From contig DXCN01000061.1 of NCBI GenBank assembly GCA_019115985.1, forward strand, positions 1-64,000: DNA of 64,000 nt. Reading direction: 5' to 3'. The position numbers and the translations under genes were made by a program. This document shows positions 32,550 through 42,260 of this stretch, piece after piece. The notes beneath the pieces are model-generated. The model was given only the letters and a program-made list of their open reading frames with translations. It did not search any database and was not told where the DNA came from. Numbering within the stretch: position 1 is the first letter of the stretch; each line of letters opens with the position of its first letter. This stretch comes from Candidatus Rothia avicola (GTDB taxonomy: Bacteria; Actinomycetota; Actinomycetes; Actinomycetales; Micrococcaceae).

Positions 32550-32560
32550 GCCTAAGTGTC

Positions 32561-32613
32561 CACGAGAATCGCCGAGTGCCTACCAAGAGCGTATGCACTC
32601 GGCGATTCTCGTG
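32561..32613. terminator. Bidirectional terminator between folD and the GntR gene
   Basis: Perfect 19-bp arms (32561-32579 and 32595-32613) with a 15-base loop. There is little T-tract, but the position between convergent genes is clear. Confidence 0.8.
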
Positions 32614-32632
32614 TGCACTCATGGAAAAAGAA

Positions 32633-33343
32633 CTACCTCTTAACCTCTATCTCAAAGTCGTAGCGGTCGCCTCGGTAGAGGGTTTGGGTGCTTTCCACGG
32701 GCAGGCCGCGCACGGTGTAGCCCACTTTTTCAACGCGCAGAGCGGCTGCCCCCAGGGGAACCCCCAGCTGGGCTGCTTCTGCCTGGGTCAGGTTGGTTGC
32801 TACCACCCGTACGGTTGCGGTTTCTACCTGGAAGCCGGACGCCCGCATCTGGGCATCGAGCGAGGCAGATAATTCGGGCTCCACATGGGAAAAGGCCTCG
32901 GGCAGGAAGTGGGCGGTTTCAAGAGCGATAGGGGAGCCGTCCGCCTGCCGCAGCCGCTGAATCTGAATCACCTTGGCACCGGCGTCCAGATTCAAATCGC
33001 GCTGAACCGCCAGCGGCGCCTCGATGAGGTGGCAGGTGAGGGTGAGGGAGTGGGGGCGGTGGCCGCGCGCTGCCATATCGTCTGTGAAAGAGCGCAAGGA
33101 CGGGGCTCGCATCGGGTGCTTGCGCGGGGCAACATAGGTGCCTGACCCCTGCACATGGTAGATAAGTCCGGCGTCAGCTAGTTCCCGTAAGGCCCGGCGG
33201 ACGGTGTCGCGTGAGACGGAGAAGATATCCTGCAGCTGCCGTTCTGTGGGCAGGGGCATGTTCTCATCAGCCGGGCAGATATAGCGCTCTTCGATGAGCC
33301 TGGCGACCTGCTGGTACTTCGTTTCACGTGATGAGGGCATCAT
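32633..33343 (-). CDS. GntR-family regulator, HutC/UTRA type
   Basis: A ligand-responsive transcriptional regulator of 236 residues. The N-terminal winged helix (about 5-75) includes MPLPTERQLQDIFSVSRDTV and RRALRELADAGLIYHVQGSG, which is typical. The C-terminal UTRA domain (about 90-232) contains GAKVIQIQRLRQADGSPIAL and ends STQTLYRGDRYDFEIEVKR. The frame is open to a GTG at 33352; ATG 33343 or 33340 is the likely start. Effectors of this group are usually sugar phosphates or amino acid derivatives. No adjacent target operon suggests which. Confidence 0.92.
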   Translation of the reverse strand: MMPSSRETKYQQVARLIEERYICPADENMPLPTERQLQDIFSVSRDTVRRALRELADAGLIYHVQGSGTYVAPRKHPMRAPSLRSFTDDMAARGHRPHSLTLTCHLIEAPLAVQRDLNLDAGAKVIQIQRLRQADGSPIALETAHFLPEAFSHVEPELSASLDAQMRASGFQVETATVRVVATNLTQAEAAQLGVPLGAAALRVEKVGYTVRGLPVESTQTLYRGDRYDFEIEVKR

Positions 33344-33414
33344 GTACCCCACTTTACGCTTAAGTTGGGCCTGCGATACAGCGCGGCCTGGCTTCCTTTG
33401 ACATAATAGAGGTC

Positions 33415-34954
<1,540 letters not shown>

Positions 34955-34974
34955 GAGTTAGACGACCTCACCTG

Positions 34975-35505
34975 GTGGCTTCTTCACCGACCATAGACCC
35001 CGACCGCAGGTATCTCAGCATCGTTGCCGAGGTACCTGCGGTGGTGTCTGCGCGCCTGGTCAGCTGGCGGGCGAGCCAGGGCCTGGTAGGCCCCGTTGCT
35101 GACAGCTGCCACATTACGATTTTGATTAGCGAGGACGCCGGCGGCGACCCCCTGCGCTCCATTGAGCAGGCAGTCACCGGCATCGGCCCCGTGCAGGTGG
35201 GCCTGGGCCCGGCTGCAACCTTTGAGCCGGTTACCCCCGTAACCTACCTCCCCGTGGTCGCCGGGGCAGATAGGCTCACCCTAATTCATGCAGCCTGCCA
35301 AAAAGTGGTGGGGGAGTCGGTGTCACCTTTTCCCTATGAGCCGCACCTCACCCTAGCCAACCATGCCCCGGCCCCTGCCCTGGCGGCGTCCTTGCAGGAC
35401 TTTGCGAGCCTTCCGCCTGAGCTTTCGAATTTCACCATCGACCGGCTGACGGTCTACCGATTCAGCGCAGGCAGCTGGCAGCAGCTGGGAACAGTGCGCC
35501 TTTAA
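34975..35505 (+). CDS. 2'-5' RNA ligase family protein (2H phosphoesterase)
   Basis: Small cytosolic protein of 176 residues with the two HxT/S motifs of the 2H superfamily, CHITILI (about 46-52) and PHLTLAN (about 123-129). The end FTIDRLTVYRFSAGSWQQLG is typical. Known members are cyclic phosphodiesterases or RNA ligases acting on 2',3'-cyclic or 2'-5' bonds. The start is a GTG without a clear RBS, 20 bases after trpS, so expression is likely coupled to trpS. Confidence 0.85.
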   Translation: MASSPTIDPDRRYLSIVAEVPAVVSARLVSWRASQGLVGPVADSCHITILISEDAGGDPLRSIEQAVTGIGPVQVGLGPAATFEPVTPVTYLPVVAGADRLTLIHAACQKVVGESVSPFPYEPHLTLANHAPAPALAASLQDFASLPPELSNFTIDRLTVYRFSAGSWQQLGTVRL

Positions 35506-35512
35506 ACAATAG

Positions 35513-35735
35513 AAGCTTATTCATAAAGATCGGTGGAGCAGGCTCACAGCGAAGCTGCTGGCTCGGATGAAGTGAGCGGGTGCGATAGCACGCAAGAGTG
35601 AACAGAATCCGCCGCTAGGCGGGGCGTGAGGGTCAGGCTTGCGCCTATTCCGCCCGCAGATTTGTTTCCTCGCGCGCTCGGAATCTGCTGGGCTCCATCC
35701 AGCGTGAGCCTGCGGAATCGCTTATGAATAAGCTT
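35513..35735. repeat. Intergenic element of nested inverted repeats (A)
   Basis: Outer perfect arms AAGCTTATTCATAA (35513-35526) and its complement (35722-35735) enclose a second perfect pair, GCAGGCTCAC (35538-35547) and GTGAGCCTGC (35704-35713), in nested order. The interior is GC-rich and non-coding. The whole 223 bp could fold as one branched stem. It resembles in plan the element at 50398-50574. It may be a miniature mobile element, a REP-type repeat or a structured RNA; it also separates two convergent genes. Confidence 0.75.
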
Positions 35736-35748
35736 TATCGATAAAACG

Positions 35749-37083
35749 CTAGTGGTCAGAGTCCACTTCGGTGGTGGTGACCAGTTCAGCGGTGCGGGAG
35801 ATACCGTTGATTTCATTGGGTACCTCGGGCAGGTCAATGCTGGCAAATACCTCGGCGGTGCCGTCCGCAATCTTTGCTAGAGATACAACGTGTAGCTTCT
35901 TGGTGGCGGGGTCGGTGACGTAGGCGGTTTCGCCGTCAACCCAGATGGCGGGGCGGGGGTCCTGCCAGATTTCTGATTCGGTCCAGGAGTCCATGATGTC
36001 CACGGAGCCCAGCTCGGTGCCGTCTTCAGCCCAGAAGCGGAGCTTGCCGTCGGTAGTCAGTAGCAGGTGGGAGCCTTCGGGGCCGCGGGCTAGTGAACGG
36101 AAGGTATAGGAGACGCCTTCGGGTAGGGCGATCTTAGTGCGTTCCTTGGTGATGGTGTTGATCAGGGCGAACTGTTCGGGGCGTTCGAGTTTGGCGTCCT
36201 GGTCGGTTTTGTAGTCGGCAAGTACGATAGCTGAATCAGCTGAGCCGGCCTGGTTGCCGGAGCGGGAGTAGGGGTCTTCGGGGTTGGTGATCTTGGTGAA
36301 AGTGCCGTCTGCGTAGATGAGGGCGCCGTCCTGGCAGCCAACGGTAAAGGTGTCATGAGCGGCAATGGCTTCGCCGTGAATGCCGGGGCAGTTGAGGCTT
36401 TCGGTGACAACTGAGCCGTCTGCATTGATGACGGCGGCGCCGGTGCGGGCGTCCTCGGTGCCGACCGATACCAGGTACTGGTTGTTCTCGAGGGGGATGG
36501 CCAGGCCGTGGTGGGCGTTGGGCAGGGTGATGGTTTCGGTGCTGATGCTGCTTGCGGTGTACTGGTCTGCACCGGTTAGGTCAGCGGGGGAGTAGACCTC
36601 GATGGTGCCGCTCTTGTCGGCGAACATGGCTGTGCGGCCGTAGTCGGTGATGACGTGGCCGGTGCCGTCCGCTGCGAAGGACAGGGAGGTGAGGGTGGGG
36701 GTGGTGGTGTAGTAGTGGCTGTGGTCGCCGTGGGCCTGGGCCCAGGCGCCCATGTCGAGCATGGTGTAGGAGGAGCCATCTGCTACGACCAGGTGGCGGT
36801 TGTCGCCTGCGGGCTGCAGGCGCAGGAAGCCTTCTTTGTCAATGGTTTCGATGACTTCAAAGGTCTTGCCGTCCACAATCATGATTCCGCCGTCGTAGGT
36901 CAGGGCGATGCGGGCTGAGGGGGCGGAGGCTTCGGTGATGGCTGCGCCTTCTGCGGTTGCGGTGGCGCTGGCCTGGTCGCTGCTTGCGGTGCTGGAGGGC
37001 GCGGACGCTGCCCCGCAACCGGCAAGAGCAAGGGCGAGGGTGGTGCTGATAAGAGTGAAAAGAGGACGAGAGGTGTTATGCAT
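35749..37083 (-). CDS. aztD: Lipoprotein, AztD-like zinc-binding beta-propeller
   Basis: An exported lipoprotein of about 444 residues, with lipobox LALAGC (Cys about 23), a Ser/Ala-rich linker, then repeats of beta-propeller type (for example IALTYDGGIMIVDGKTFEVI and PAIWVDGETAYVTDPATKKL). A His-rich loop GDHSHYY (about 130-140) and a C-terminal DSDH suit metal binding. This matches the AztD metallochaperone family, which passes zinc to the solute-binding protein of AztABC importers. No aztABC genes are in the window. A Zur-like box lies just upstream. ATG 37083 was chosen; a GTG at 37089 is the alternative. Confidence 0.72.
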   Translation of the reverse strand: MHNTSRPLFTLISTTLALALAGCGAASAPSSTASSDQASATATAEGAAITEASAPSARIALTYDGGIMIVDGKTFEVIETIDKEGFLRLQPAGDNRHLVVADGSSYTMLDMGAWAQAHGDHSHYYTTTPTLTSLSFAADGTGHVITDYGRTAMFADKSGTIEVYSPADLTGADQYTASSISTETITLPNAHHGLAIPLENNQYLVSVGTEDARTGAAVINADGSVVTESLNCPGIHGEAIAAHDTFTVGCQDGALIYADGTFTKITNPEDPYSRSGNQAGSADSAIVLADYKTDQDAKLERPEQFALINTITKERTKIALPEGVSYTFRSLARGPEGSHLLLTTDGKLRFWAEDGTELGSVDIMDSWTESEIWQDPRPAIWVDGETAYVTDPATKKLHVVSLAKIADGTAEVFASIDLPEVPNEINGISRTAELVTTTEVDSDH

Positions 37084-37103
37084 GCCCACCAGTCTAAACT
37101 AAA

Positions 37104-37118
37104 TGAGAATCATTTGCA
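37104..37118 (-). promoter_or_regulatory. Zur-like operator before the AztD-like gene
   Basis: The minus strand reads TGCAAATGATTCTCA, two mismatches from the actinobacterial Zur consensus as I know it (TGAAAATGATTTTCA). It sits 21 bases upstream of the start codon, inside the expected promoter. The plus strand shows the dyad AAATGA-GAA-TCATTT. Confidence 0.7.
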
Positions 37119-37133
37119 TAATGTGAGTGTCAA

Positions 37134-37167
37134 AAAGGCCCGCACCGGGAAAGCGGTGTGGGCCTTT
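37134..37167 (-). terminator. Terminator of the mannose-1-P guanylyltransferase gene
   Basis: A 13-bp stem (37134-37146 with 37155-37167, one wobble), followed on the minus strand by a T-run. It lies 17 bases after the stop. Confidence 0.85.
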
Positions 37168-37183
37168 AGGTAACTTTGGTGGG

Positions 37184-38293
37184 CTAGAGCAGGTTGTCCT
37201 GGCCCAGTTCTTTCAGGGTGTTGACGGTGTTCTTCACGCTCTGGGCGTCGTCGCGTACGGTGACAAGCAGGGCATCTGCGGTGTCAACGATAACAACATC
37301 TTCGATACCGATGACCGAAATCTTGCGGCCGGTGTTGTTGACGACGATACCGGTGGATTCTTCGCTGATGACGCTGGACTTATCGCCCAGCACGAAGAGG
37401 TCGTCGCCGCTCTTTTCGATGTTGAGGCGGGCTACGGCGTCAAAGTCGCCTACGTCGTCCCAGCTGAAACGACCGGGAACCATAGCTACGTCACCGGCGG
37501 CCGCTGCGGGTTCAGCTACTGCATAGTCGATGGCGGTCTTGGGTAGGGTCTCCCAGAGGCGGTTCATGCAGGCCTCGCGGGCGGGGGTATCCCAGGCGCG
37601 GGCAATTTCCATGATGCCGGCGTAGAGTTCCGGCTCATTGGCTTCAAGGTGCTGCAGCATGAGGGCGGCAGGGGCCACGAACATGCCGGCGTTCCAGGTG
37701 TAGTCACCGCTGGCTACGTACTCGGTTGCGGTGGCCTCGTTGGGCTTTTCGACGAACTGCTCAACGGCAAGGACGCTGGGGGCATCTTCCAGGCCCAGAT
37801 TCTGGGTTGCCTTGATGTAGCCAAAAGCGGTGGAAGGCTCGGTGGGCTCGATACCGATGGTGACAATCTTGCCGGAGGCTGCGGCGTGTACGGCCTCGCG
37901 CACTACGGCCTGGAACTCTTCGACCGGGCTGATGATGTGGTCAGCGGCGAAGGAGCCGATGATGGCCTCGGGGTCGCGCTCGTGCAGAATAGCGCAGGCC
38001 AGGCCAATGGCGGCAGCGGAGTCGCGGGGTGAGGGTTCGAGTACCAGGTCAGACACGCGTAGCTCTGAGAGCTGCTGGGTAACGGCGTTGGCGTGGGCCT
38101 GGCCGGTAACGACAAGGACGCCGTCAGCTGCCAGGTCAACCAAGCGATCGTAGGTAGCACGAAGAAGGGACGAACCTGTCCCGGTCAGGTCAAGCAAAAA
38201 TTTAGGTTCTACGGCGCGAGAGAGGGGCCATAGGCGGGAGCCTACGCCGCCGGCCGGAATGAGGGGGTAGAACCGTTCAAGTGGTGTTCTCAT
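37184..38293 (-). CDS. manC: Mannose-1-phosphate guanylyltransferase
   Basis: Makes GDP-mannose from mannose-1-phosphate and GTP, for cell-envelope glycans. It is 369 residues. Nucleotidyltransferase motif PAGGVGSRLWPLSRAVEPKF (about 13-32); further signatures are SFAADHII (about 108-115), GYIKAT, VEQFVEKPN (about 165-173) and YTWNAGMFV. The C-terminal part has a short beta-helix-like end with VVDTADALLVTVRDDAQSVK. There is no phosphomannose isomerase fusion. Monocistronic with its own terminator. Confidence 0.93.
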   Translation of the reverse strand: MRTPLERFYPLIPAGGVGSRLWPLSRAVEPKFLLDLTGTGSSLLRATYDRLVDLAADGVLVVTGQAHANAVTQQLSELRVSDLVLEPSPRDSAAAIGLACAILHERDPEAIIGSFAADHIISPVEEFQAVVREAVHAAASGKIVTIGIEPTEPSTAFGYIKATQNLGLEDAPSVLAVEQFVEKPNEATATEYVASGDYTWNAGMFVAPAALMLQHLEANEPELYAGIMEIARAWDTPAREACMNRLWETLPKTAIDYAVAEPAAAAGDVAMVPGRFSWDDVGDFDAVARLNIEKSGDDLFVLGDKSSVISEESTGIVVNNTGRKISVIGIEDVVIVDTADALLVTVRDDAQSVKNTVNTLKELGQDNLL

Positions 38294-38608
38294 CGTTTCT
38301 ACAGTGTACCCAGAATTGAAGTCATAATGATGAAATCTTTTCCTTAAACTGTACGGCGCCGGTCACTTTTGACGAAAAACTTCACGGCGGCTTCCGCATG
38401 ATAACGCCGATAGCTGGCTTAAGGGCATTAAAACCTTGCCTATTTCCCGGAAAAGCGGGGTCAAGAGATGGTGACACGGTGTAAGTAAGCAGCCCTAAAA
38501 CCTGCTAATCTTGCTGTTGAGTAGAACACACAATACGTATGTTGCGTGGGTGCACAGATAGGCTCAACCTATCGGTGTGTCGCCTCGCATCACACAGGAG
38601 GTTATTCA
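38294..38608 (+). promoter_or_regulatory. Regulatory region upstream of sdhC
   Basis: A 315-bp gap between divergent manC and sdhC. It must hold both promoters. I see a short dyad (AGGCTCAACCT near 38561) and the strong RBS AGGAGGT before sdhC, but no confident -10/-35 pair. Confidence 0.4.
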
Positions 38609-38989
38609 GTGCCGAATACATCCAAGGGCACGCTGTATCGCGGCCGTGAGGGTATGTGGTCGTGGGTTGCCCACCGCATTACCGGTATCGCCATTTTCTT
38701 CTTCTTGCTGGTTCACGTGCTTGATACCGCCGTCGTCCGCGTCTCTCCCGAGGCCTACAACGCCGTCATGCACATCTACAAGAACCCCATCATGGGTCTG
38801 GGTGAAGCTGTGCTGGTAGCAGCCATCGTCTACCACGCCTTTAACGGTATCCGCATTATCCTGGTGGACTTCTGGAAGAACGGCGCCAAGAACCAGAAGG
38901 CTATGCTCTGGGGCGTCCTGGTGCTCTGGGCCGTCGTCATGGTTCCCTTCCTCGTCCGTCACTTCATGCTCGTCTTTGGGGGTCACTAA
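38609..38989 (+). CDS. sdhC: Succinate dehydrogenase cytochrome b556 subunit
   Basis: Membrane anchor and heme/quinone-binding subunit of complex II, 126 residues with three membrane segments. The signature GMWSWVAHRITGIAIFFFLL (about 13-32) contains the conserved S-x-x-H-R-x-T-G motif, and the heme-ligand His region is VYHAFNGIRIIL (about 75-86). GTG 38609 follows AGGAGGT at the right spacing; an in-frame ATG at 38546 is not preferred. First gene of sdhCDAB. Confidence 0.95.
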   Translation: MPNTSKGTLYRGREGMWSWVAHRITGIAIFFFLLVHVLDTAVVRVSPEAYNAVMHIYKNPIMGLGEAVLVAAIVYHAFNGIRIILVDFWKNGAKNQKAMLWGVLVLWAVVMVPFLVRHFMLVFGGH

Positions 38990-38992
38990 GAC

Positions 38993-39478
38993 ATGGCAAC
39001 TCCTCTGAAAACCAAGATTTCGGTTCCCCGTAGCCGCGACAACACCGTTTCGGGTGTCAAATACAACCGGGCCTCGTCCAAGCGCAACAACTTCGAGATG
39101 TTCGCCTGGCTCTACATGCGTGTCTCTGGTGTTCTGCTGGTCATCCTGATTTTCGGTCACCTCTTCGTCAACCTCATGATGGGCGAAGGCGTACACCGCA
39201 TCGACTTCGGTTTTGTCGGCGGTAAGCTGGCTAACCCCTTCTGGCAGGTCTGGGATCTTCTGCTCCTGTGGCTGGCTATGCTGCACGGCGCTAACGGCAT
39301 CCGCGTCATCATCGACGATTACGCAGAAAAGGACGGCGTGCGCTTTGCCCTGAAGGTAGCCCTCTTCCTTGCCACCGCTTTCGTGATTCTTCTGGGCACC
39401 CTGGTTATCTTCACCTTTGATCCCTGCCCCGCCGGTGCAGCCGCAGACCTTCTGCCCTCCTTCTGCACCGCCCCGTAA
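38993..39478 (+). CDS. sdhD: Succinate dehydrogenase membrane anchor subunit
   Basis: Second hydrophobic anchor of complex II, 161 residues with three membrane segments and a 35-residue hydrophilic N-terminus. Landmarks: NNFEMFAWLYMRVSGVLLV (about 35-53), HLFVNLMMGEGVHRIDFGFV, and MLHGANGIRVIIDDYAE (about 95-111) with the heme/quinone-region His. It starts three bases after sdhC. The C-terminus is Cys/Ala-rich (FDPCPAGAAADLLPSFC). Confidence 0.94.
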   Translation: MATPLKTKISVPRSRDNTVSGVKYNRASSKRNNFEMFAWLYMRVSGVLLVILIFGHLFVNLMMGEGVHRIDFGFVGGKLANPFWQVWDLLLLWLAMLHGANGIRVIIDDYAEKDGVRFALKVALFLATAFVILLGTLVIFTFDPCPAGAAADLLPSFCTAP

Positions 39479-39518
39479 GCTATTGGCGCTCTAGATTTTA
39501 GAAAGAAGCATTCACACA

Positions 39519-41282
39519 ATGCAGGTACATAAGTACGACGTCGTTATCATCGGCGCAGGCGGCGCAGGCATGCGAGCCGCTATCGAAGCTGGCCAGCGCG
39601 TCCGCACCGCTGTGCTCACCAAGCTCTACCCCACCCGCTCCCACACCGGTGCTGCCCAGGGCGGCATGTGTGCGGCTCTGGCTAACGTTGAAGAGGACAA
39701 CTGGGAGTGGCATACCTTTGACACCATCAAGGGTGGCGACTACCTGGTAGACCAGGACTCAGCTGAGGTCATGGCAAAAGAAGCCATCGATGCCGTTCTC
39801 GATCTTGAGAAGATGGGCCTTCCCTTCAACCGCACTCCTGAGGGCCGTATTGACCAGCGCCGCTTTGGCGGCCACACCCGCGACCACGGTAAGGCTCCTG
39901 TACGCCGCGCCTGTTACGCAGCAGACCGCACCGGCCACATGATTCTGCAGACCCTCTACCAGAACTGCGTCAAGCACAACGTAGAGTTCTACAACGAGTA
40001 CTACGTGCTCGACCTGGTTATGGTCGAAGACGAGGACGGCGTCCGCCGCCCCGCAGGTGTTGTCTCCTACGACCTGGCTACCGGCGACGTCCACGTCTTC
40101 CAGGCCAAGAGCGTTATCTTCGCCTCCGGCGGCTGTGGCAAGATTTTCAAGACCACCTCCAACGCCCACACCCTAACCGGTGACGGCATGGCAATTGCCC
40201 TGCGCAACGGTATTCCGCTGGAAGACATGGAGTTCGTGCAGTTCCACCCCACCGGTCTTGCTGGCCTGGGTATTCTGGTCTCTGAGGCTGCCCGCGGTGA
40301 AGGCGGTATTCTGCGTAACTCCGACGGCGAACGCTTCATGGAACGTTACGCCCCCACCATTAAGGACTTGGCCCCCCGCGACATCGTGGCTCGCTCCATG
40401 GCCAATGAGGTTCGTGAAGGCCGAGGCTGTGGCCCCAACAAGGACTACGTCCTTCTGGATCTCACCCACCTCGAGCCCTCTCACATTGACGAGAAGCTCC
40501 CTGACATCACCGAGTTCGCTCGCACCTACCTGGGCGTTGAACCCTACACCGAGCCCGTTCCTGTCTTCCCTACCGCCCACTACGCTATGGGTGGCATCCC
40601 CACCAACATCAAAGCAGAGGTCCACTCTAACTCTGAGGACATCATCCCCGGCCTGTACGCTGCCGGTGAGGTCGCCTGCGTATCGGTGCACGGCTCCAAC
40701 CGCCTGGGTACCAACTCCCTGCTCGACATCAACGTCTTCGGTAAGCGCGCCGGTATCTACGCGGCAGAATACGCAGCCTCAGCTGACTTCCTGCCCATCC
40801 CCGATGACGCAGCCGATGCCACCTTGGAACTGCTCAACCAGATTCGCAATGGCGAAGGCACCGAAAAGGTAGGCCAGCTGCGCAAGGAACTGCAGGACGT
40901 CATGGACGCCGACATGCAGGTTTTCCGCACCGAGGCAACCATCCACAACGCCGTCAACAAGATTGTTGAGCTCGAAGAGCGTTACAAGAACATCCAGATT
41001 CAGGACAAGGGCAAGCGCTTCAACCTCGACCTGCTTGAAGCTGTCGAGCTGGGCTTCCTGCTGGAGCTGGCCAAGGTCATGTCTGTGGCTGCCCTGCACC
41101 GCAAGGAGTCCCGCGGCGGTCACTTCCGCGAAGACTACCCCGACCGCGACGATGCCAACTTCATGAAGCACTCAATGGTCTACCTCGATGAGAACGCCGA
41201 GATGGAAGGCATCAAGGGCCTGCGCTTCGACACCAAGCCCGTGACCTTCACCCGCTACGAACCGATGGAGCGTAAGTACTAA
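39519..41282 (+). CDS. sdhA: Succinate dehydrogenase flavoprotein subunit
   Basis: Catalytic subunit oxidising succinate to fumarate, 587 residues, cytoplasmic face. FAD-binding start VVIIGAGGAGMRAAIEAGQ (about 9-27). The covalent FAD His is in RSHTGAAQGGMCAAL (about 40). Active-site region QFHPTGLAGLGILVSEAARG (about 240-260), and GGHTRDHGKAPVRRACYAAD. The C-terminal capping domain ends RKESRGGHFREDYPDRDD and KPVTFTRYEPMERKY. The sdhB start is two bases after the stop. Confidence 0.98.
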   Translation: MQVHKYDVVIIGAGGAGMRAAIEAGQRVRTAVLTKLYPTRSHTGAAQGGMCAALANVEEDNWEWHTFDTIKGGDYLVDQDSAEVMAKEAIDAVLDLEKMGLPFNRTPEGRIDQRRFGGHTRDHGKAPVRRACYAADRTGHMILQTLYQNCVKHNVEFYNEYYVLDLVMVEDEDGVRRPAGVVSYDLATGDVHVFQAKSVIFASGGCGKIFKTTSNAHTLTGDGMAIALRNGIPLEDMEFVQFHPTGLAGLGILVSEAARGEGGILRNSDGERFMERYAPTIKDLAPRDIVARSMANEVREGRGCGPNKDYVLLDLTHLEPSHIDEKLPDITEFARTYLGVEPYTEPVPVFPTAHYAMGGIPTNIKAEVHSNSEDIIPGLYAAGEVACVSVHGSNRLGTNSLLDINVFGKRAGIYAAEYAASADFLPIPDDAADATLELLNQIRNGEGTEKVGQLRKELQDVMDADMQVFRTEATIHNAVNKIVELEERYKNIQIQDKGKRFNLDLLEAVELGFLLELAKVMSVAALHRKESRGGHFREDYPDRDDANFMKHSMVYLDENAEMEGIKGLRFDTKPVTFTRYEPMERKY

Positions 41283-41283
41283 A

Positions 41284-42069
41284 ATGGCTGATTTTGAAGC
41301 ACGTGAACCCGAATCCAAGGTTGAGCTGAAGTCTGAGTCAGGCGAAGCGGGCGCTATTCCCACCTTCGACGTGACTGTGCAGGTTCGCCGCTACAACCCC
41401 GAAGAGTCAGCAGAAGCCCACTGGGACGAATTTAAGCTGACCATGTACGGCACCGACCGTGTGCTCGATGCCCTGCACAAGATCAAGTGGGAGATTGACG
41501 GATCGCTATCCTTCCGTCGCTCCTGTGCTCACGGTATCTGCGGCTCCGATGCCATGCGCATCAATGGCCGTAACCGCCTGGCCTGCAAGACCCTGCTCAA
41601 GGACCTTGACCTGTCTAAGCCCATCACCGTTGAGCCCATCAAGGGTCTGCCCTGCGAGAAGGACCTCATCGTAGACATGGAACCCTTCTTCCAGGCATAC
41701 CGCGAGATTATGCCCTTCCTGGTCAACGACACCCACGAGCCGGAGCGCGAGCGCTACCAGTCCCAGGAGGACCGCGCCCGCTTTGACGACACCACCAAGT
41801 GCATCCTCTGCGCTGCCTGTACCTCGTCCTGCCCCGTTTTCTGGACTGACGGCCAGTACTTCGGCCCCGCAGCTATCGTCAACGCCCACCGCTTCATCTT
41901 TGACTCTCGCGATGACGCCGGTGATATGCGTCTTGAGATTCTCAACGATAAGGAAGGCGTCTGGCGCTGCCGCACCACCTTCAACTGTACTGAGGCCTGC
42001 CCCCGCGGTATTGAGATCACCAAGGCGATTGCCGAGGTCAAGCAAGCTATTTTGGCTCGCTCGCTCTAA
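41284..42069 (+). CDS. sdhB: Succinate dehydrogenase iron-sulfur subunit
   Basis: Electron-transfer subunit of complex II, 261 residues. The N-terminal 2Fe-2S ferredoxin domain has RSCAHGICGSDAM and RLAC (about 78-103). The C-terminal domain has the 4Fe-4S set CILCAACTSSCPVFW (about 172-186) and the 3Fe-4S set CRTTFNCTEACPRGI (about 228-242). All expected cysteines are present. Last gene of the operon, followed by a strong terminator. Confidence 0.98.
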   Translation: MADFEAREPESKVELKSESGEAGAIPTFDVTVQVRRYNPEESAEAHWDEFKLTMYGTDRVLDALHKIKWEIDGSLSFRRSCAHGICGSDAMRINGRNRLACKTLLKDLDLSKPITVEPIKGLPCEKDLIVDMEPFFQAYREIMPFLVNDTHEPERERYQSQEDRARFDDTTKCILCAACTSSCPVFWTDGQYFGPAAIVNAHRFIFDSRDDAGDMRLEILNDKEGVWRCRTTFNCTEACPRGIEITKAIAEVKQAILARSL

Positions 42070-42150
42070 GGTGACATACAGGGTAGGTAGTATGCACATC
42101 AGTGACCCGGCTACTCGCTAGCTGAGGAAGTCAGGTAAGTCTCAACAGGC

Positions 42151-42189
42151 AGGGGCGGGGCAGTACCATCTGGTATCTGCCCCGCCCCT
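42151..42189 (+). terminator. Intrinsic terminator of sdhCDAB
   Basis: Arms AGGGGCGGGGCAG (42151-42163) and CTGCCCCGCCCCT (42177-42189), extended inside by TACCA/TGGTA, followed by TTGCTTATTTTTT. A textbook rho-independent terminator. Confidence 0.95.
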
Positions 42190-42214
42190 TGCTTATTTTT
42201 TAAAAAAAGAAGTC

Positions 42215-42233
42215 CCCCTCCAGCAAGGAGGGG
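42215..42233 (-). terminator. Terminator of the Tat-exported protein gene
   Basis: Arms CCCCTCC (42215-42221) and GGAGGGG (42227-42233) with loop AGCAA. On the minus strand it is followed closely by a run of seven T after one C. Confidence 0.85.
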
Positions 42234-42260
42234 AACCCCGACCAGGAAGACTTCACTTAG

